Source of the DNA: Rosa chinensis
Lineage: Eukaryota > Streptophyta > Magnoliopsida > Rosales > Rosaceae
Reading direction: 5' to 3'
Length of the DNA stretch: 64,000 bases
Assembly (NCBI RefSeq): GCF_002994745.2
Contig: NC_037093.1
Coordinates: 42,574,384 to 42,638,383 of the forward strand
The position numbers and the translations under genes are program-made. Positions 47,638-59,453 of the stretch are shown here, one piece after another. The notes beneath the pieces were generated by a model that saw nothing but the letters and a program-made list of their open reading frames with translations, was not told the origin of the DNA and ran no database searches. Each line of letters opens with the position of its first letter. Within the stretch, counting starts at the first letter, position 1.

Positions 47638-47905
47638 GGTACAAGAGCAAGGTTAGAGGAAGATCCCAGTTCCTGATCCTCACTAGTTTCCATCATTTCA
47701 ATCATTTGTCTAGTTCCTTTTTTAGGGCTAGGAAAATCAATAGGCTTGGAAAAATAAGTAAAGTAACTGCAAAGAAGTGAAAGATCTACTCCCTGATAAG
47801 CCAATTTTGTTGCCGCTCGAGAAAAGATAACAAGTTGGAGAGGTCGAGGAGCACTTTCGTCATGATCGCTGCCTACTGGTTGAGTTGGCCGAATAGACGA
47901 CCCAT
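47634..47905 (-). pseudogene. LINE ORF1 C-terminal tail
   Basis: Reading into the ORF2 start on the minus strand, a frame from about 47905 ends LVP then TGA, overlapping the ORF2 ATG as ATGA. This is the usual ORF1/ORF2 junction of plant L1 elements. Only about 90 codons remain; the rest of ORF1 is lost at the inversion junction. Confidence 0.65.
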
Positions 47906-49765
47906 ATGAGTACCATTGGTAAGTATTTAGGTATTCACAACATTGTTTTCTGGAAAGATCCTCTAAACGCTAAAGAACTGCTTTTGAAGATTTCTAATAA
48001 GCTAAATGGTTGGAAAAGAAATACTCTTTCTCGAGCTGGGAAGTTAACCCTCATTAAGTCTAATTTGTCTGGCATCCCTAACCATGTCTTGTCTTGTTTT
48101 AAATGCCCTCCTAAAATTTCCAGGGCTTTAGATAAGGAAGCTAGGAAGTTTTTATGGGGAAAGGACTGCCTTTGTCCCCCTGTTGCCTGGACTCAAGTCT
48201 GTCTACCCAAATCCATGGGTGGCCTTGGCATTAGGCCTACAGCTCAGTTCAATAATGCTGCCCTGGCCAAACTTGGTTGGAAAATTATTTCTGACCAGAA
48301 TAATTGGTGGGTTGATATAGTGCGAAGGAAGTATCTAAGAAAGCATTCTTTTTTTGAAACTAAAACACGAAATAACCACTCTATGGCTTGGAAGGGTATC
48401 CTGGATAGTAGGGATGTCCTTCTGAAAGGCATGAGATGGATTATTGGTAATGGCTTGAATGTTAAGTTTTGGACTTTCAACTGGGCTTTCCACTTTCGAT
48501 AATAGACCTTATTCCTCCTGGTAGTAGAAATAATGTTGACCTTGATGAGAATGTCTGTGATTTCATCCGTAATGGTTGTTGGGATATGTTTAAGCTTAGA
48601 AGTGTTCTTAATGATGATATTGTTAATTCGATTGTTAGTATTCCTCTTCCTGCCGGTAAGTATCCAGATGAATTTGTTTGGGGTCCTTCCCCAATTGGTA
48701 TTTTTTCTATTAAGTCAGCTACTTGGATTCAAAATAGTTCAGCTACTCCTCACTCGAGACATAAAATTTTGAATAATATTTGGAAACTCAATATGCCTCC
48801 TAAGGCTAAGATTTTTGCTTGGCTTTTGGCCAGAGGTCGTCTCAAAACAAGAGTAAGATTAGCTAGATTTTCCTTTGGTTTGGATACTTCCTGCCCTCTT
48901 TGTAGGCAAGGAGATGAGGATATTAATCACCTCTTCTTCTCCTGCCCCTTTGCTTACAGAGTTTGGCAGACTGCTGGTATTAACTATGTGAATTTCTACT
49001 ACTTTGATGATTGGTTTGATTCTTGGTTTAGAAAAGATTATGATAAACCTTTTACAGAGAATGCTATTATGATCTGCTGGAAGATTTGGAAAGCCAGGAA
49101 TGATCTCATTTTCAGGCAGAAGACACCCATCCCTTCTGTGGTTGTCCATTCTGCTGCAACCGTTGAGGACAATTACAGGACCAACAATCCCATCCATGCT
49201 CAGGCCTTTCCTGTTAAGTATGGCACCATTCGTTGGATTGCTCCCAAGCCGGGTTTTCTCAAGCTCAATTTTGATGGTTCCGTGCTCGATAACAAACAGG
49301 CGGCAATAGGTTTTGTTCTAAGAGACCACGATGCTTCTCCTATCTTTGCGGCCTCAAGATCCATCAGCTGTTCTTCAGTTCCAATGACTGAAGGTAGTGT
49401 AGTTCGGGAGGGTTTGTACCATGCCCTTACTCTAAATTCCAAAAAGCTTGAAGTTGAGGGTGACTCCAGATTGGTTATCGATGCCATCAACAGAAAGTGC
49501 TTGGTTCCTTGGTGTCTCCGAACCCTTATCAGAGACATTGTTTTCCTTGCAAGCCAATTTAAAGAAATCTCCTTCAACTTTGTCCCTCGTGAAGCTAATT
49601 TCGTAGCTGATAAAATTGCTGGTCTTGGCCACTCCTCAAGTATGCCGGTCACCTGGTCCAACAAGCTCCCTTTTTCTGCGCTTTCTGCTTTCAATTTTAA
49701 CAAGTTTAGTTTAGGTTGTTCTAGAGGTTTCTGTTTGTAATCTCCTTTTCCTCCTCAAAAAAAAA
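47906..49765 (+). pseudogene. LINE ORF2 C-terminal part: RT tail, zinc-binding region and RNase H
   Basis: IGKYLGIHNIVFWKD, LNGWKRNTLSRAGKLTLIKS and GGLGIRPTAQFNNAALAKLG are typical of the plant L1 RT C-terminus. A frameshift near 48480-48500 leads into the next frame, with MPPKAKIFAWLLARGRLKTR and a CPLCRQGDEDINHLFFSCPF zinc-binding (zf-RVT) motif. An RNase H (RVT_3) follows: LKLNFDGSV, GFVLRD, EGLYHALTL, EVEGDSRLVIDAI and HRLV-region equivalents up to the stop at 49738. The 3' UTR is only about 20 bases before poly(A). Confidence 0.9.
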
Positions 49766-49782
49766 AACTTTGCATGATTATT

Positions 49783-50192
49783 GATGCTAAGTTGGATTAT
49801 ACAGATAGACGGGCTCAATGGCCCCGACCCGAATGACTCCAAAACTGAAAGGGCTGTAATGAGACGGGACATGATCAATTTAAAAAAAAAAAAATTCAAC
49901 CCCGTCCTGTCCCGTTGTTAGAATCGGGTTTGGGTTTGAGTTTGTGATCATAGCCATCCCGGCCCGGGCCCATCTTTTGAAGTTTCTAGGGGACGAAAGA
50001 TGATAGTGTAAAAGACCACTTAATACTAAACGGTGCGTATATGCAAGGTAACTGAGAACTGTAACGGCCTTTATTGTTTTTAGATTAACGAATTGCTGGA
50101 CTCACATCCTTCCTCCTTATTGAGAGAGCAAGGAGAGAATCAGAGAATATCAGCACCGTCTTCGCCGTAGAAGATCGAATCGGAACCCCAAG
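49783..50192. promoter_or_regulatory. Upstream region of the CCDC124-like gene with a GACGGGAC-rich relic
   Basis: 49800-49985 contains GACGGGAC/GTCCCGT words, related in style to 26880-26905 and 35905-35930, likely an old TIR-element fragment. 50000-50192 is the leader and promoter of the next gene. Confidence 0.45.
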
Positions 50193-52046
50193 ATGCCGCC
50201 GAAGAAGATGGGCGTGAACAGCAAGGCGGAAGCCGCTAGGGCTCGGCGGAGCGCCACCGAAGCCGAGCGCAAGGAGAGCGAGGCTCGCCACAAGGAGGAG
50301 CAGTACTGGCGCGAAGCCGAGGGCAGCAAATCACGCGCCGCCAAGAAGCGCGAGGAGGAGGCCGACAAGCGAGCCGAGGCCGCCGCTCGCAAGGCCGAGG
50401 CGCGCCGATTGGCCGAGCTGGAGGAGAAGGAGCTGGAGAAGATGGCCAAGAAGCCTGACAAGAAGGTCAGCCGCGTCGCGATCCCGGTCCCGAAGGTGAC
50501 GGAGGCCGAGCTGAGGAAGCGCCGGGAGGAGGAGGCGGCGGCGATGGAGAAGAAGTCGGAGGAGTCGAAGAAGAAGCAGACGCGCACGGCGGCGGAGGAG
50601 GAGTACGAGAGAATGGTGCTTGTGTCGAACACGAACCGTGATGATTCGACTATTGAGGCGAGGTCGGTGGAGGAAGCGATTGCTCAGATGTCGGTGGCGG
50701 AGCCCTTGCCGGTGGATCGCCACCCCGAGAGGAGGCTCAAGGCTTCCTTTAAGGTGCGTTTTGCCATTGGTTTTAATCTAAATTGTGGCTAGTTTGGGGG
50801 AATTGATGGTTTACGTGGTTCAATTGGATTGATTTTATTCGTAGAGTTAGCATATGCTTAGGCCTAGTTTACATGACTAGAATTGTTGCTTTTGATAGAA
50901 GAATGACCTTTAGGAATTGCTTTGGATTGAAAAATGTCCTTGAATGACGACGGTGAAGTTTCAGGTATCATTAAGTAACCAAAATGAACAATGGAATAGA
51001 TGAAACACACACATTACAATAGAATGTCTACTCTAAAAGAAGAAGTTGGTGTGGGAGTGTGAGAGTGTACAAGCTTGCTTGCTTTGTTGGCGCACACATC
51101 TTTGCTATATGGATTTTTATGGATTCAAGGCTGTGAATAGATTTTGCACCTCTATATACATATCTTTTTTCCAACCCGGGCTTCATTTTTTTGCCTATGT
51201 ACATGTTATGAGGATATCATATGACACAATGTTTATCTCATGAAGAACATAGTTTATGCTCTTCTGGTGGCAGAGGATATGTGTTATCCATACTAGTAGT
51301 AGGGATCAAGTTCTCAGTTCTAATGTTCTTGGTTTATGTGTGTAATGTCCAAATATCTCACGCTTAATGCCTCCTATAGAGGTACAAATTCAATTTTTTA
51401 ATTTGTCTTTACTGCTGTTGGTTCTATTAAACCTCTGATCGAGTTCAGTACAGTAGAAATTGCTTACAAAGTACAGATATGTGGCTATTGCTAGAAGCTT
51501 TATTTCTTACTTCTTCCCTTGTCCCAGGCAACTCATTACTTTTAGGAGTTGTCATTTGTTTATAGCCAGATGAGTGTTTTTATGATGTGCTTTTGCACTT
51601 CATTGATAAATCAACCTCTAATATCTTGTTGGTGTGGTCCTATGAGAGTTTAAGTTTTTTCTGTGTTGATAAATTGTTAATGTGGCGAATTGTTGGAAAC
51701 ATTGCAGGCATTTGAAGAGGCTGAGCTTCCCAGGTTGAAGGAGGAGAAACCAGGACTTACTCACAATCAATACAAGGACATGATATGGAAGCTATGGAAG
51801 AAATCTCCCGATAATCCTCTAAATCAGGTATATTTCAATTGTCCTGTGTCTTACTTTCACCAATGTTGAGGTTTTTTTTTTTTTTTTTTTTTTTAATTTA
51901 AATTTTGTTATAATTACTTTTGACTCTTTAAAAACCAAGGGACATTTTCATAGTTTGGTGCATCAATATCTCAATTTAAAAGGATATCTGTTTGTACACG
52001 AAGCCTGATATTTCTACTTCCACATATTCAGGTTGGTGCTGAGTGA
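50193..52046 (+). CDS. CCDC124/Lso2-like ribosome-associated coiled-coil protein
   Basis: Exons 50193-50753, 51708-51827 and 52032-52046, all phase 0 with GT-AG introns, give 231 residues, close to animal CCDC124 length. The N-terminus MPPKKMGVNSKAEAARARRS leads into a long charged Glu/Lys/Arg/Ala coiled coil (residues ~20-140). It continues with EEYERMVLVSNTNRDDSTIE, the conserved IEARSVEEAI stretch and the C-terminal LKAAFEE-type block, here KASFKAFEEAELPRLKEEKP, then LTHNQYKDMIWKLWKKSPDN. Family members (CCDC124, yeast Lso2) bind idle 80S ribosomes and help recovery from stress; the plant role is inferred. Exon 1 is GC-rich. The last coding exon is only four codons plus stop. Confidence 0.9.
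51870..51894. repeat. Poly(T) tract in intron 2
   Basis: Run of about 22 T bases shortly after the exon 2 donor. Confidence 0.9.
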
Positions 52047-53916
52047 TCGCTGAGGATGTTCACTATCCAATGGCGGTTAGGCTTCTCCTGAGCTTATTTT
52101 GCTAATTTCATCATGTCGACCCACTTACATTTGTAATTTTATATGCATATATGGTTTCTACCCCATTGTATATGCTATGTCTGTTTAATAAAGCAATGCA
52201 GTCTTTTATCTTCTAGCCTTGGTACAGAAGTGTTTTGGTATATTTGTTTATGTGCTATTCTGTCTATACTAACTATAGATTTTGACCACGAAGTTTCAAC
52301 ACTCCAAACTTGTTTACTGAAGAACATGATTTTCCAAAACAATTTTTTTTTCTTCTGATTTAACAACCTTTGGTCTAGATTTTTTTTGTAGAGTTGTGTA
52401 GGTGCAGATCACGTGTCATAATATTTTATTTATGTGAACTTTGTATGGTTTGTTTGGTTTCGAGGAGTCGATAAACGGTCAGCACCCTCTTTTGAGTGAA
52501 TATAAAACTTGTTCCGCCTTTTGTGTGCGAGTAGTGTCACCCTTCTCTTCCTTCGTTAATTTTATATTTTATTTTTGCAATTCACCATTTTAAAATGGTG
52601 ACATTGGCTTAGTAATGTAGGTGATGGTTTTCTGTTGGGGCTATCTTGTAGAGGTTGCAGATCGGACAGTATTAACAAGTGGTTGTGGCAATCTAGAATT
52701 TCTGAAGAAGTTCATTCATGTGAGGTTTGACTAGGAAGGTGTTTTAAAAATTTGGAGGAAGTTCATACTTCATATCCACTTCATAAGTTGTTGCAGCAAT
52801 ATAGAAAATACTGTTTGGCTTGGCCAATTTTGCCAGCCTTACTGATCAATAAATTCTTGTATACTTAGTTGCTTCTGCTGGATGAGAGCTTAAGATTGCT
52901 CCATTATAAATTCAAAGCATTGGTTTGCTTTGTTTTTATCATTTTGTGTTTTGTATTGCATAAAAGTAGCAAAGCTGGTGCTTTGTTTTTTCAGTATCAT
53001 TGACCATGTGGCACCGAGATATTTGCTTATCACTGAAGCATATTGTTGATAGGTCAAAATGCATTTTCAATTTCTGTAGTTTAGCTTGATTTGTAGTTTC
53101 ATCCTGTCGAGTAGTCTTGGCAAGTTAAGTTAAAAGCTTATAGTTTAATGTTTGCAACATCAGTCCCTACGGTCAATTGTGGAGATTAACAAAGGGCTTA
53201 TTGCAAACTTTAAACTACGGGTTTATATTCCTTGAAATTACATGGACTAAAGTGAGAATCGGCAAAAACATTAGCAGCTCGCTTCCATCCATGTCATGGG
53301 GGGACCTTCCATCCCATCATCATGTTTAGCCACAGCACTTTCCTGTTGTATGAGCATCTGTAAGGGTTAGTGTGTGCTATTAGCACAAGTTAGTACCTCA
53401 GATGGCCAATTCACCATGGAGCGAATTCCTTGAGAGACCTCAAATGGTGGAAAGATAGAAAATTTTGTACTTCTGCTCTTGGGCATGATTAGCCAGGTGA
53501 AGATGAATCTGGATCCAGTCACCCCAACTATCCTCTTCCTACAGAAGCTCCAAGTATGTTAAGTGCTATATTCAGTCCTTGTGATTGGCCCTTTTTGGGC
53601 ATTTATTTATGCAACACCAGAAAAGCACGGCCGTTGAATCTGATATTAACTTGTGCAATTAAATTGTTCAAACAAATGATCCTGATATAAAAGGCATGCC
53701 TAACTATTCCACTTTCCTCTCTTTAATTTTGGCTGAAATAGTTGCTACACTCTTTGGAAAGAGTTATATTAGCCATCAATACTTACCAACTACTGGTACA
53801 TTCTTAAACCCATCAACTACTGCAGCTCACGAAAACAAAACGACACTACGTCCAAATAGATAAACCCAACCAATTAGTTTATAGCTATTCCAAACCAGAA
53901 AGAAAAGAGAAGAACA
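52047..53916. other. 3' flank and intergenic, AT-rich
   Basis: No gene. A perfect 20-bp palindrome lies at 52582-52601. 53130-53230 has loose inverted matches (ATAGTTTAATGTTTGCAA versus TTGCAAACTTTAAACTAC) that suggest a decayed MITE. Confidence 0.5.
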
Positions 53917-53973
53917 ATGTTCTGCAGTTTTTCAATGAACTGGTGCTCCAGCAACAAGTGCCAGTTTGTATGA
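53917..53973 (+). CDS. Upstream ORF in the kinase leader
   Basis: Reads ATG to TGA over 18 codons (MFCSFSMNWC...), with a second in-frame ATG at 53935. Its stop ends one base before the main ATG at 53975. It would act only if transcription starts upstream of 53917, which I cannot see. Its peptide shows no recognised motif. Confidence 0.4.
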   Translation: MFCSFSMNWCSSNKCQFV

Positions 53974-53974
53974 G

Positions 53975-54413
53975 ATGGTTCGAAGTCATACAATTGAACC
54001 CCAAATGCTATCGTGCCGGTGCAAGACAGAGAAGACCAAGAGGACGATTATTGCTGGCCTAAATTCAGATACCTGCAGTAGAGAAATGCTGCTTGGATTG
54101 CTCACTTCTGTTGTTAAACCAGAAGACACTGTGATAGCTATTCATGTTGAAGAAACAGATGTTACATTTGATCCGAACACTTTCCACATTCATGAAGATC
54201 TCTGCAAGTCCAAGAAGGTAGGGTCTTAATTAATTCTCCCTAATGTGAAATAATCAAAGAAATTTGGAGCTTATGGTTCTTATGTACAGGTAGATTTCCA
54301 AATAAAGGTCTGCATAGGAGATTCATACATTTCGGAATTAACTTACCAAGTTAGAGTCAGCTATGCTACAATCCTTGCACTTGGTTGCAGCTCTTCAGGG
54401 TAATGAAACTACT

Positions 54414-54466
<53 letters not shown>

Positions 54467-56092
54467 TAATTATAATTTACTATGCAGGCTCAATGTTTCA
54501 GCTACCAGTGCTTGCCTGAAAGGTTTACCTCCTTCATGCATACTTCTGGTAATGAATAGTGTTGGAAGAATCTTATTTCAGAGGGAGGGAACTTGCCAAC
54601 AAGGTTCTGTAAAGGTAGCCCTGCCCCTGCAATCTTCTCAGTCATTTTCTTCAGTGTACGCTTGTTATAATCAGTCAAACACCAACCGGAAATTGCACAA
54701 GTCATTGACAATACCATCTGCTCCTCCCGTATCATCAATTCGGCGAATTACTAGAAGGGCACTCTCTTCTGCACATAAAACAGTGGAGGTTTCCGATTTT
54801 GTGGCTCAAAAGCTGTTTCATAGATTGGGACTACTAGAAGCAGAAGGATCCAGCAGGCATTTCGCCTCCCAAGAGCTTCGCTATGCAACTAATAATTTCA
54901 GCTCTGACATGGTGATTGGAGAGGGTGGACATAGCAAGGTGTACCGAGCCACTCTTGAAGATGGTCGAGCTGCAGCTGTGAAAGTCCTCAAAACCACACA
55001 CCATTCAGTTAGTGATCTTTTCCGCGAAGTAGATTTTCTATCTAGTATGAATCACAAGAACATTGTTCAGATAATTGGGTTCTGTGATAGTGGAGAGATG
55101 CTTGCGATTGTGTATGATCTTTTACATGGAAGCTTGAGGAGGAATTTGAGACAACTAAGGTGGAGTGAGAGGATGAAGGTTGCAATTGGTGTGGCAAAAG
55201 CTTTGGAGTACCTTCATCATTCTCACAACCCTCCCATCATTCATAGGGATGTCAAGTCTTCTAACATTCTCCTCTCCCATGATTGTGAACCAATAGTGAG
55301 TTCTAGAATAATATCACTTGAATTCTAAAACCTTCCAACAAAAATTATTTTTACATCTTATATATGAGATATTGATACGTGCCGTTACTTTTGCTTCTGA
55401 TTCTCAGTTGTCCGATTTTGGAGCAGCAATGGTACTTCGTCAATCTCAGCATGCAGATGCGCCATTTGATGTTGTTGGGACGTTTGGATACTTAGCCCCA
55501 GAGTACATGATGTATGGCAAGGTTGATGAGAAGATAGATGTGTACTCATATGGAGTGGTGCTTCTAGAACTCATTACTGGGAAAGAGGCTATTCAAACCG
55601 ACCAGGAGATTCGAGAAAGCTTAGTCCTTTGGGTAATAGAAGAAACTGTTGAGCTTTATAACTAACTTTCTGAAAATTGGTCTGTTCACCTGAAGCTGCT
55701 GTAGTCTTTGCTCATTGACTTGCAGGCAAGGTCCCTATTGAGCTGTGGCATATGCGAACGTCTTATTGATCCTTACTTGTCTGAGGACTACAACAAGGAA
55801 GAGATGGAAGTAATGATGGTAGCTGCACGCCTCTGCCTTATGCATTCATCTTCTAGAAGACCAACCATGAAAACAGTAAATCCAAAACTTAATTTGCATG
55901 CTACTTTGAGATTATAAATCAAGATTTTGTTTCCTTCTAAGTGTGCAAATGTGTTCCCTGTAACTTTGTGACAAATTGTTTTAACAGATACTTAGGCTGT
56001 TTGAGGAGCCAGATCACTGGTTAAGGATGCAGAGAGAAAGAGACGAGTTTCTGAAAGGGACAAAATCAAAAGATGATTCAGCCCTGTTTTGA
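53975..56092 (+). CDS. Receptor-like cytoplasmic kinase with N-terminal USP domain
   Basis: Six exons: 53975-54217, 54290-54399, 54488-55295, 55408-55632, 55726-55875 and 55988-56092. Junctions are GT-AG and the sum is 546 residues in frame. Residues about 20-150 are a universal stress protein-like fold ([45 protein letters not shown]). The kinase spans about 245-530: G-loop [11 protein letters not shown] (~262), lysine in AAAVKVL (~283), HRD in [13 protein letters not shown] (370-372), DFG (390-392), APE (417-419). It is therefore an RD kinase with all catalytic residues. There is no membrane segment. The pairing matches the plant USP-plus-kinase cytoplasmic kinases (RLCK VI relatives). The first ATG in frame is used; TTG codons upstream are not starts. 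Role inferred: intracellular signalling. Confidence 0.88.
54417..54463. repeat. CT microsatellite in intron 2 of the kinase
   Basis: About 23 CT units between the exon 2 donor and the exon 3 acceptor; length variation could affect splicing. Confidence 0.95.
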
Positions 56093-56260
56093 CCTGAAAG
56101 CTCAATTATGTAACACAGTTCAATGTTTGTTGATCACTTTGACTTCACCATGTGGTCCACAGAAGCAACGTCCTGCAATATCGCCGTACATATACACAGA
56201 TATGTAGCAAAAGTTTATTGTTGAAAAATGTAGAATGAATAAGACAATTATAAAATCTCT

Positions 56261-56545
56261 GCTTGGTCTCCTGATATCTGAAACCATAATTGGATATGTT
56301 TGCAAGGATTTTGGCTAGCTTTTATAAAATAAAACTTTTCAGGTTCAAATAATTATTTCATCTTTGTAAACGGCTTGGTCTCCTGATATCTGAAACCATA
56401 ATTGGATTTGTTTGCAAGGATTTTGGCTAGCTTTTATAAATAAAACTTTTCAGGTTCAAATAATTATTTCATCTTTGTAAACTGATATCTGATACCTGAT
56501 GCTATAATTATTTCATCTTTGTAAACTGATATCTGATATCTGATA
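56261..56545. repeat. 112-bp tandem duplication plus short degenerate repeats
   Basis: Two near-identical 112-bp copies begin GCTTGGTCTCCTGATATCTG at 56261 and 56373. A short-period block of CTGATATCTGATACCTGATG units follows at about 56480-56545. It lies 3' of the kinase. Confidence 0.92.
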
Positions 56546-56895
56546 CCTGATGCTAGATGTTCATTTTGATATCATCTGTACAGTTCTATTTTACTTACTT
56601 GATTGTTTCAAGAATCTATGATCAGTGCCTTATTCAACTTATACAACAAGGGTAAGCTAGAAATTGGGTTTGTGCTGATATTCATGATGATTTCTTTATA
56701 CATACATAACTGAACTTTTCAGAAACATAGAATCAAAAGCTGATTGCATAAATGTCCATTCAATTTGATATTTTTTTTCTTTCCTAATTCAACCTTACAT
56801 TAAGAAAGAACATATATTTAAAAGGTAGAAGTAAAAGTCTGTTTGTTTCTGGAGATACAGTTGATTATTGTCCAAAGGGCAATTTTTACTGTTAA
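56546..56895. other. 3' flank of GDSL copy 1
   Basis: No gene. Bases 56660-56760 share words (GTGCTGATATT, GAACTTTTCAGAAACA) with the 3' flanks of the other two GDSL copies. Confidence 0.55.
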
Positions 56896-58678
56896 TTAAG
56901 CCTCAGCCAACTGAGCAAAATTAATTGGGGTTACAAATTGTGGTCCACCACCATAGAGGGTTACAGCAGCCAACTTATAAGCAGCCTGTGTTGGATGAAA
57001 TCGATCCCAGAACAAGTATTGATCGCGATTCGAACAGAGATTTGCATCTGGTTTACAGAAGTTTTCAGCATTGAGCTTCCCAGTTCCACAACATGCAGCT
57101 GCCACTTGTGTAAAATCTGAAAAATCAAAAGTAGAGTTTCAAGGTGATTAGTACGTTATGCATTTTCCGTTATTCTTTTGCTCATGTTTAACAGTAATTA
57201 CACCATTGACAAGAAAAAATTGCTTACTGAATGCAAGAGGGTTCTGTATGACATTTATAGTCATTTCAAATGCATTTCCAAGTGAGTACTTCAAGCCCTC
57301 AAATTCTGAGCTGAGCTTGTGCATAAGCACATCCAGCTTTGAATGGAAAGCTTTTGCATGATCATTCAGCTCCTCTATACAGCCGCCAGTAGCATTAAAA
57401 AATCTCTGAGATGGGCAGCAGCCAATCGGGGCGACACTGATAATTCCTAACTTCCTTGCTCCAAGATTAAGTAACGTCTGCAATTTCAATACAGCCCTCA
57501 GCTTAACTATAAGAATTCTAAACTGCAAATCTTCTCTTGTTAGACAGTCTAACAACATAAAATTGGTCTGTGAATCTGGACCAATGGTTAGGTTGATTCT
57601 AGGCTTAACGTCTGAGCCAGATTCACAAGTTTCCCAGAAATCATTACCCCATTTTGTACATATAATTAAAAATTGCTTCTGTAAGAAGTGTTTCAGCAGC
57701 GCTAAAAACTCATAGAATCTTTTCAGTTAATATTCCAACTGCAGGAAGCACTTGGAACTGCTTCATGTCAGGTGATTCCTCAAAAAGCACTAAAAAAATG
57801 CTTCTATAAGCCTGAAAAGAGTTGTAACTTTTTTCTGCCAGACATCAGTCAAGCATTTTTCATTATCTGATGGTGCTTTTGCAAGTTCCAGAAGCAATGC
57901 CAAACCAGCCTCGAATATTCTTATTGAACCCGTATTTCTAAGATACAAGAAACATAGAGAAAAGTATGTTACCTTCAAGTGATTCTCATAAGCGAGTACT
58001 AAAGAGGACAAGAATTGTTCCTTAGGAATTGAACTGTTTGAGCTGTAGTATTCGAAAATGTCATTGCTGCCAATGCTGATGAAGAACAAAGACTTTGAAA
58101 GATACGTCTCAGTTGCTACCGGGCCCATTAAGGCGGTGAGATTACTCCGGACAGACGAAAATTGCTGTATCTGCTCTGCTAGTGGAATACAATTTTTTGT
58201 CATTCTTTGTCCAGTGGTATCAAAGAGGCCAGACCCTCCAGAAGCAAAGCTGAAGCCTCCAAACCACTTGAGAAGAGAAGTAGAGTTGAGGGAAAGAAAG
58301 GGCTTTGGACTTTTCTAGTAACCCAATAGCTTGGCTACATATCATCACAAGATAGAATATGTTAAGCTAGCTTGATGATGCAGCAATGCTGCTAAATATT
58401 CATGAATAAGGCAGAAAATGTATTAATTTCAACTAACCAAGAAAATCAGCTGTATTAAGGCCATTGCTGAACCTTCCAGTGGGTGTTGAGTTACAAAAGT
58501 CGATTCCATTGTAGGGGAAATCAGCCCTGGCCATGCTACCTGGCAAGAAGTTGTTGGTGCCAACATCAGCAGTGGAGTCACCTAGTATGAAGATTGCTGG
58601 TACAGCTGCTTCTGCTAAATTAAGAACAGCTATGACCAAGGATAGAAGAACTAGAGGAAAACCCCATTTGTTTGCCAT
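56896..58678 (-). pseudogene. GDSL esterase/lipase, copy 1, premature stop in exon 2
   Basis: Exons 58678-58438, 58334-57973, 57477-57228 and 57116-56896 (phases 1, 0, 1) encode a GDSL hydrolase of about 357 codons. It has an N-terminal signal peptide, block [14 protein letters not shown] (Ser ~35), [15 protein letters not shown], block III SIGSNDIFEYY and block V DRFHPTQA with the catalytic Asp and His. Codon 87 is TAG: after GY the sequence reads TAG AAA AGT, where copy 2 has AAG AGA AGT. With the acceptor used here, which copy 2 shares, the protein ends 86 residues in. Otherwise the frame and the catalytic residues are intact, so the lesion is recent or the call is wrong at that base. Family members are secreted esterases acting on lipids, cutin or small esters. 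Confidence 0.85.
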
Positions 58679-59159
58679 GATAAAAAAAAAAATAGAGATG
58701 TGAACAAGTTAGTACCAAAAATATGTGTATTGCAGGAAACCTCTACTTGTCATGGGGATTTATATGCATGGAGGTTTTAGAATTACATATAGAGCTGGTC
58801 ACTTCCTTCCAAGAATACACTAGAGACATGTATAATATGTTCATTACTCAGTAGGCAAATTGGCCTAGTGATTGTCTTTCTGATGTATATGGCCGGATTG
58901 ACCATTGACCAAACAATTACCATTGTTAATCACCTTAGCTTTCTCAACTAGGTTTACCACTTTATTAGAGTTTAGCTCGGGTGCAACATTCATTCATAAA
59001 TTACCGAAACTCATTTTAACACAGAATGAATTGGCTAGAGCTAGTGTAGACCTTTATAAGGATTACATTTCTAGACCGGATTATGTGACCACATGAGGTG
59101 ACAATATTACATTTTAAGACCGGATTGATGTGTTAATTAACACTCTATGCAGCCCTAAA
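58679..59159. promoter_or_regulatory. Upstream flank of GDSL copy 1
   Basis: AT-rich 5' flank with no reading frame of note; TTATATGCATGG near 58760 lies in a plausible core promoter position. Confidence 0.45.
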
Positions 59160-59453
59160 AAGGAACATAGTGGGAAAGCTGTGCTATTTGTATTGATGCT
59201 TCTTCGTCATAGAGTTATCTTTCCGGTATGTCACCGCTATGTCAAAGCAAATGGAGTAGCCATTCGTGCACTCTTTGCTAATTGGTGCTTGTTAGAATAC
59301 ATAGATTTTGTGGAGAATTCTGGTATTATTTCAGGATGTTCTCTTTATGCTTATTGTAATCTGGGATTCAGGCTCTACGTCCCCTCCTTGTTCTCTGCAA
59401 TTTCATTAATCAAGACTTGAGGGCAATAGTCCTTAAAAAAAAAAAAAAAAAAA
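59160..59453 (+). mobile_element. 5'-truncated second copy of the poly(A) retroposon
   Basis: Matches the 3' end of the element at 43650-44861 from about ATAGTGGGAAAGCTGTG to TTAATCAAGACTTGAGGGC, then an 18-base poly(A) (59436-59453). The conserved stretch includes VIFPVCHRYVK in the plus frame and the matching VIFPLCHRCVK in copy 1. I see no clear target duplication. It lies between the GDSL copies on the opposite strand. Confidence 0.72.

Larger units (their letters stand above)
45386..49782. mobile_element. L1-like LINE with inverted 5' half (twin-priming product)
   Basis: A single insertion between two copies of AACTTTGCATGATTATT (45386-45402 and 49766-49782). The left 2.5 kb carries ORF1 tail, endonuclease and RT on the minus strand. 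The right 1.86 kb carries the following part of ORF2 on the plus strand and ends in poly(A) (49757-49767). The two halves meet head to head near 47905. The RT fragment ends at FFSNGVP and the plus half resumes at about IGKYLGI, so a short piece of ORF2 is missing between them. Confidence 0.93.

Noticed and set aside
50150..50723. Long antisense frames in the CCDC124-like exon
   Set aside because: GC-rich codon shadow; the sense strand matches the family and has correct splice sites.
53966..53974. Earlier start for the kinase at 53966
   Set aside because: That codon is TTG; the first ATG in frame is 53975.
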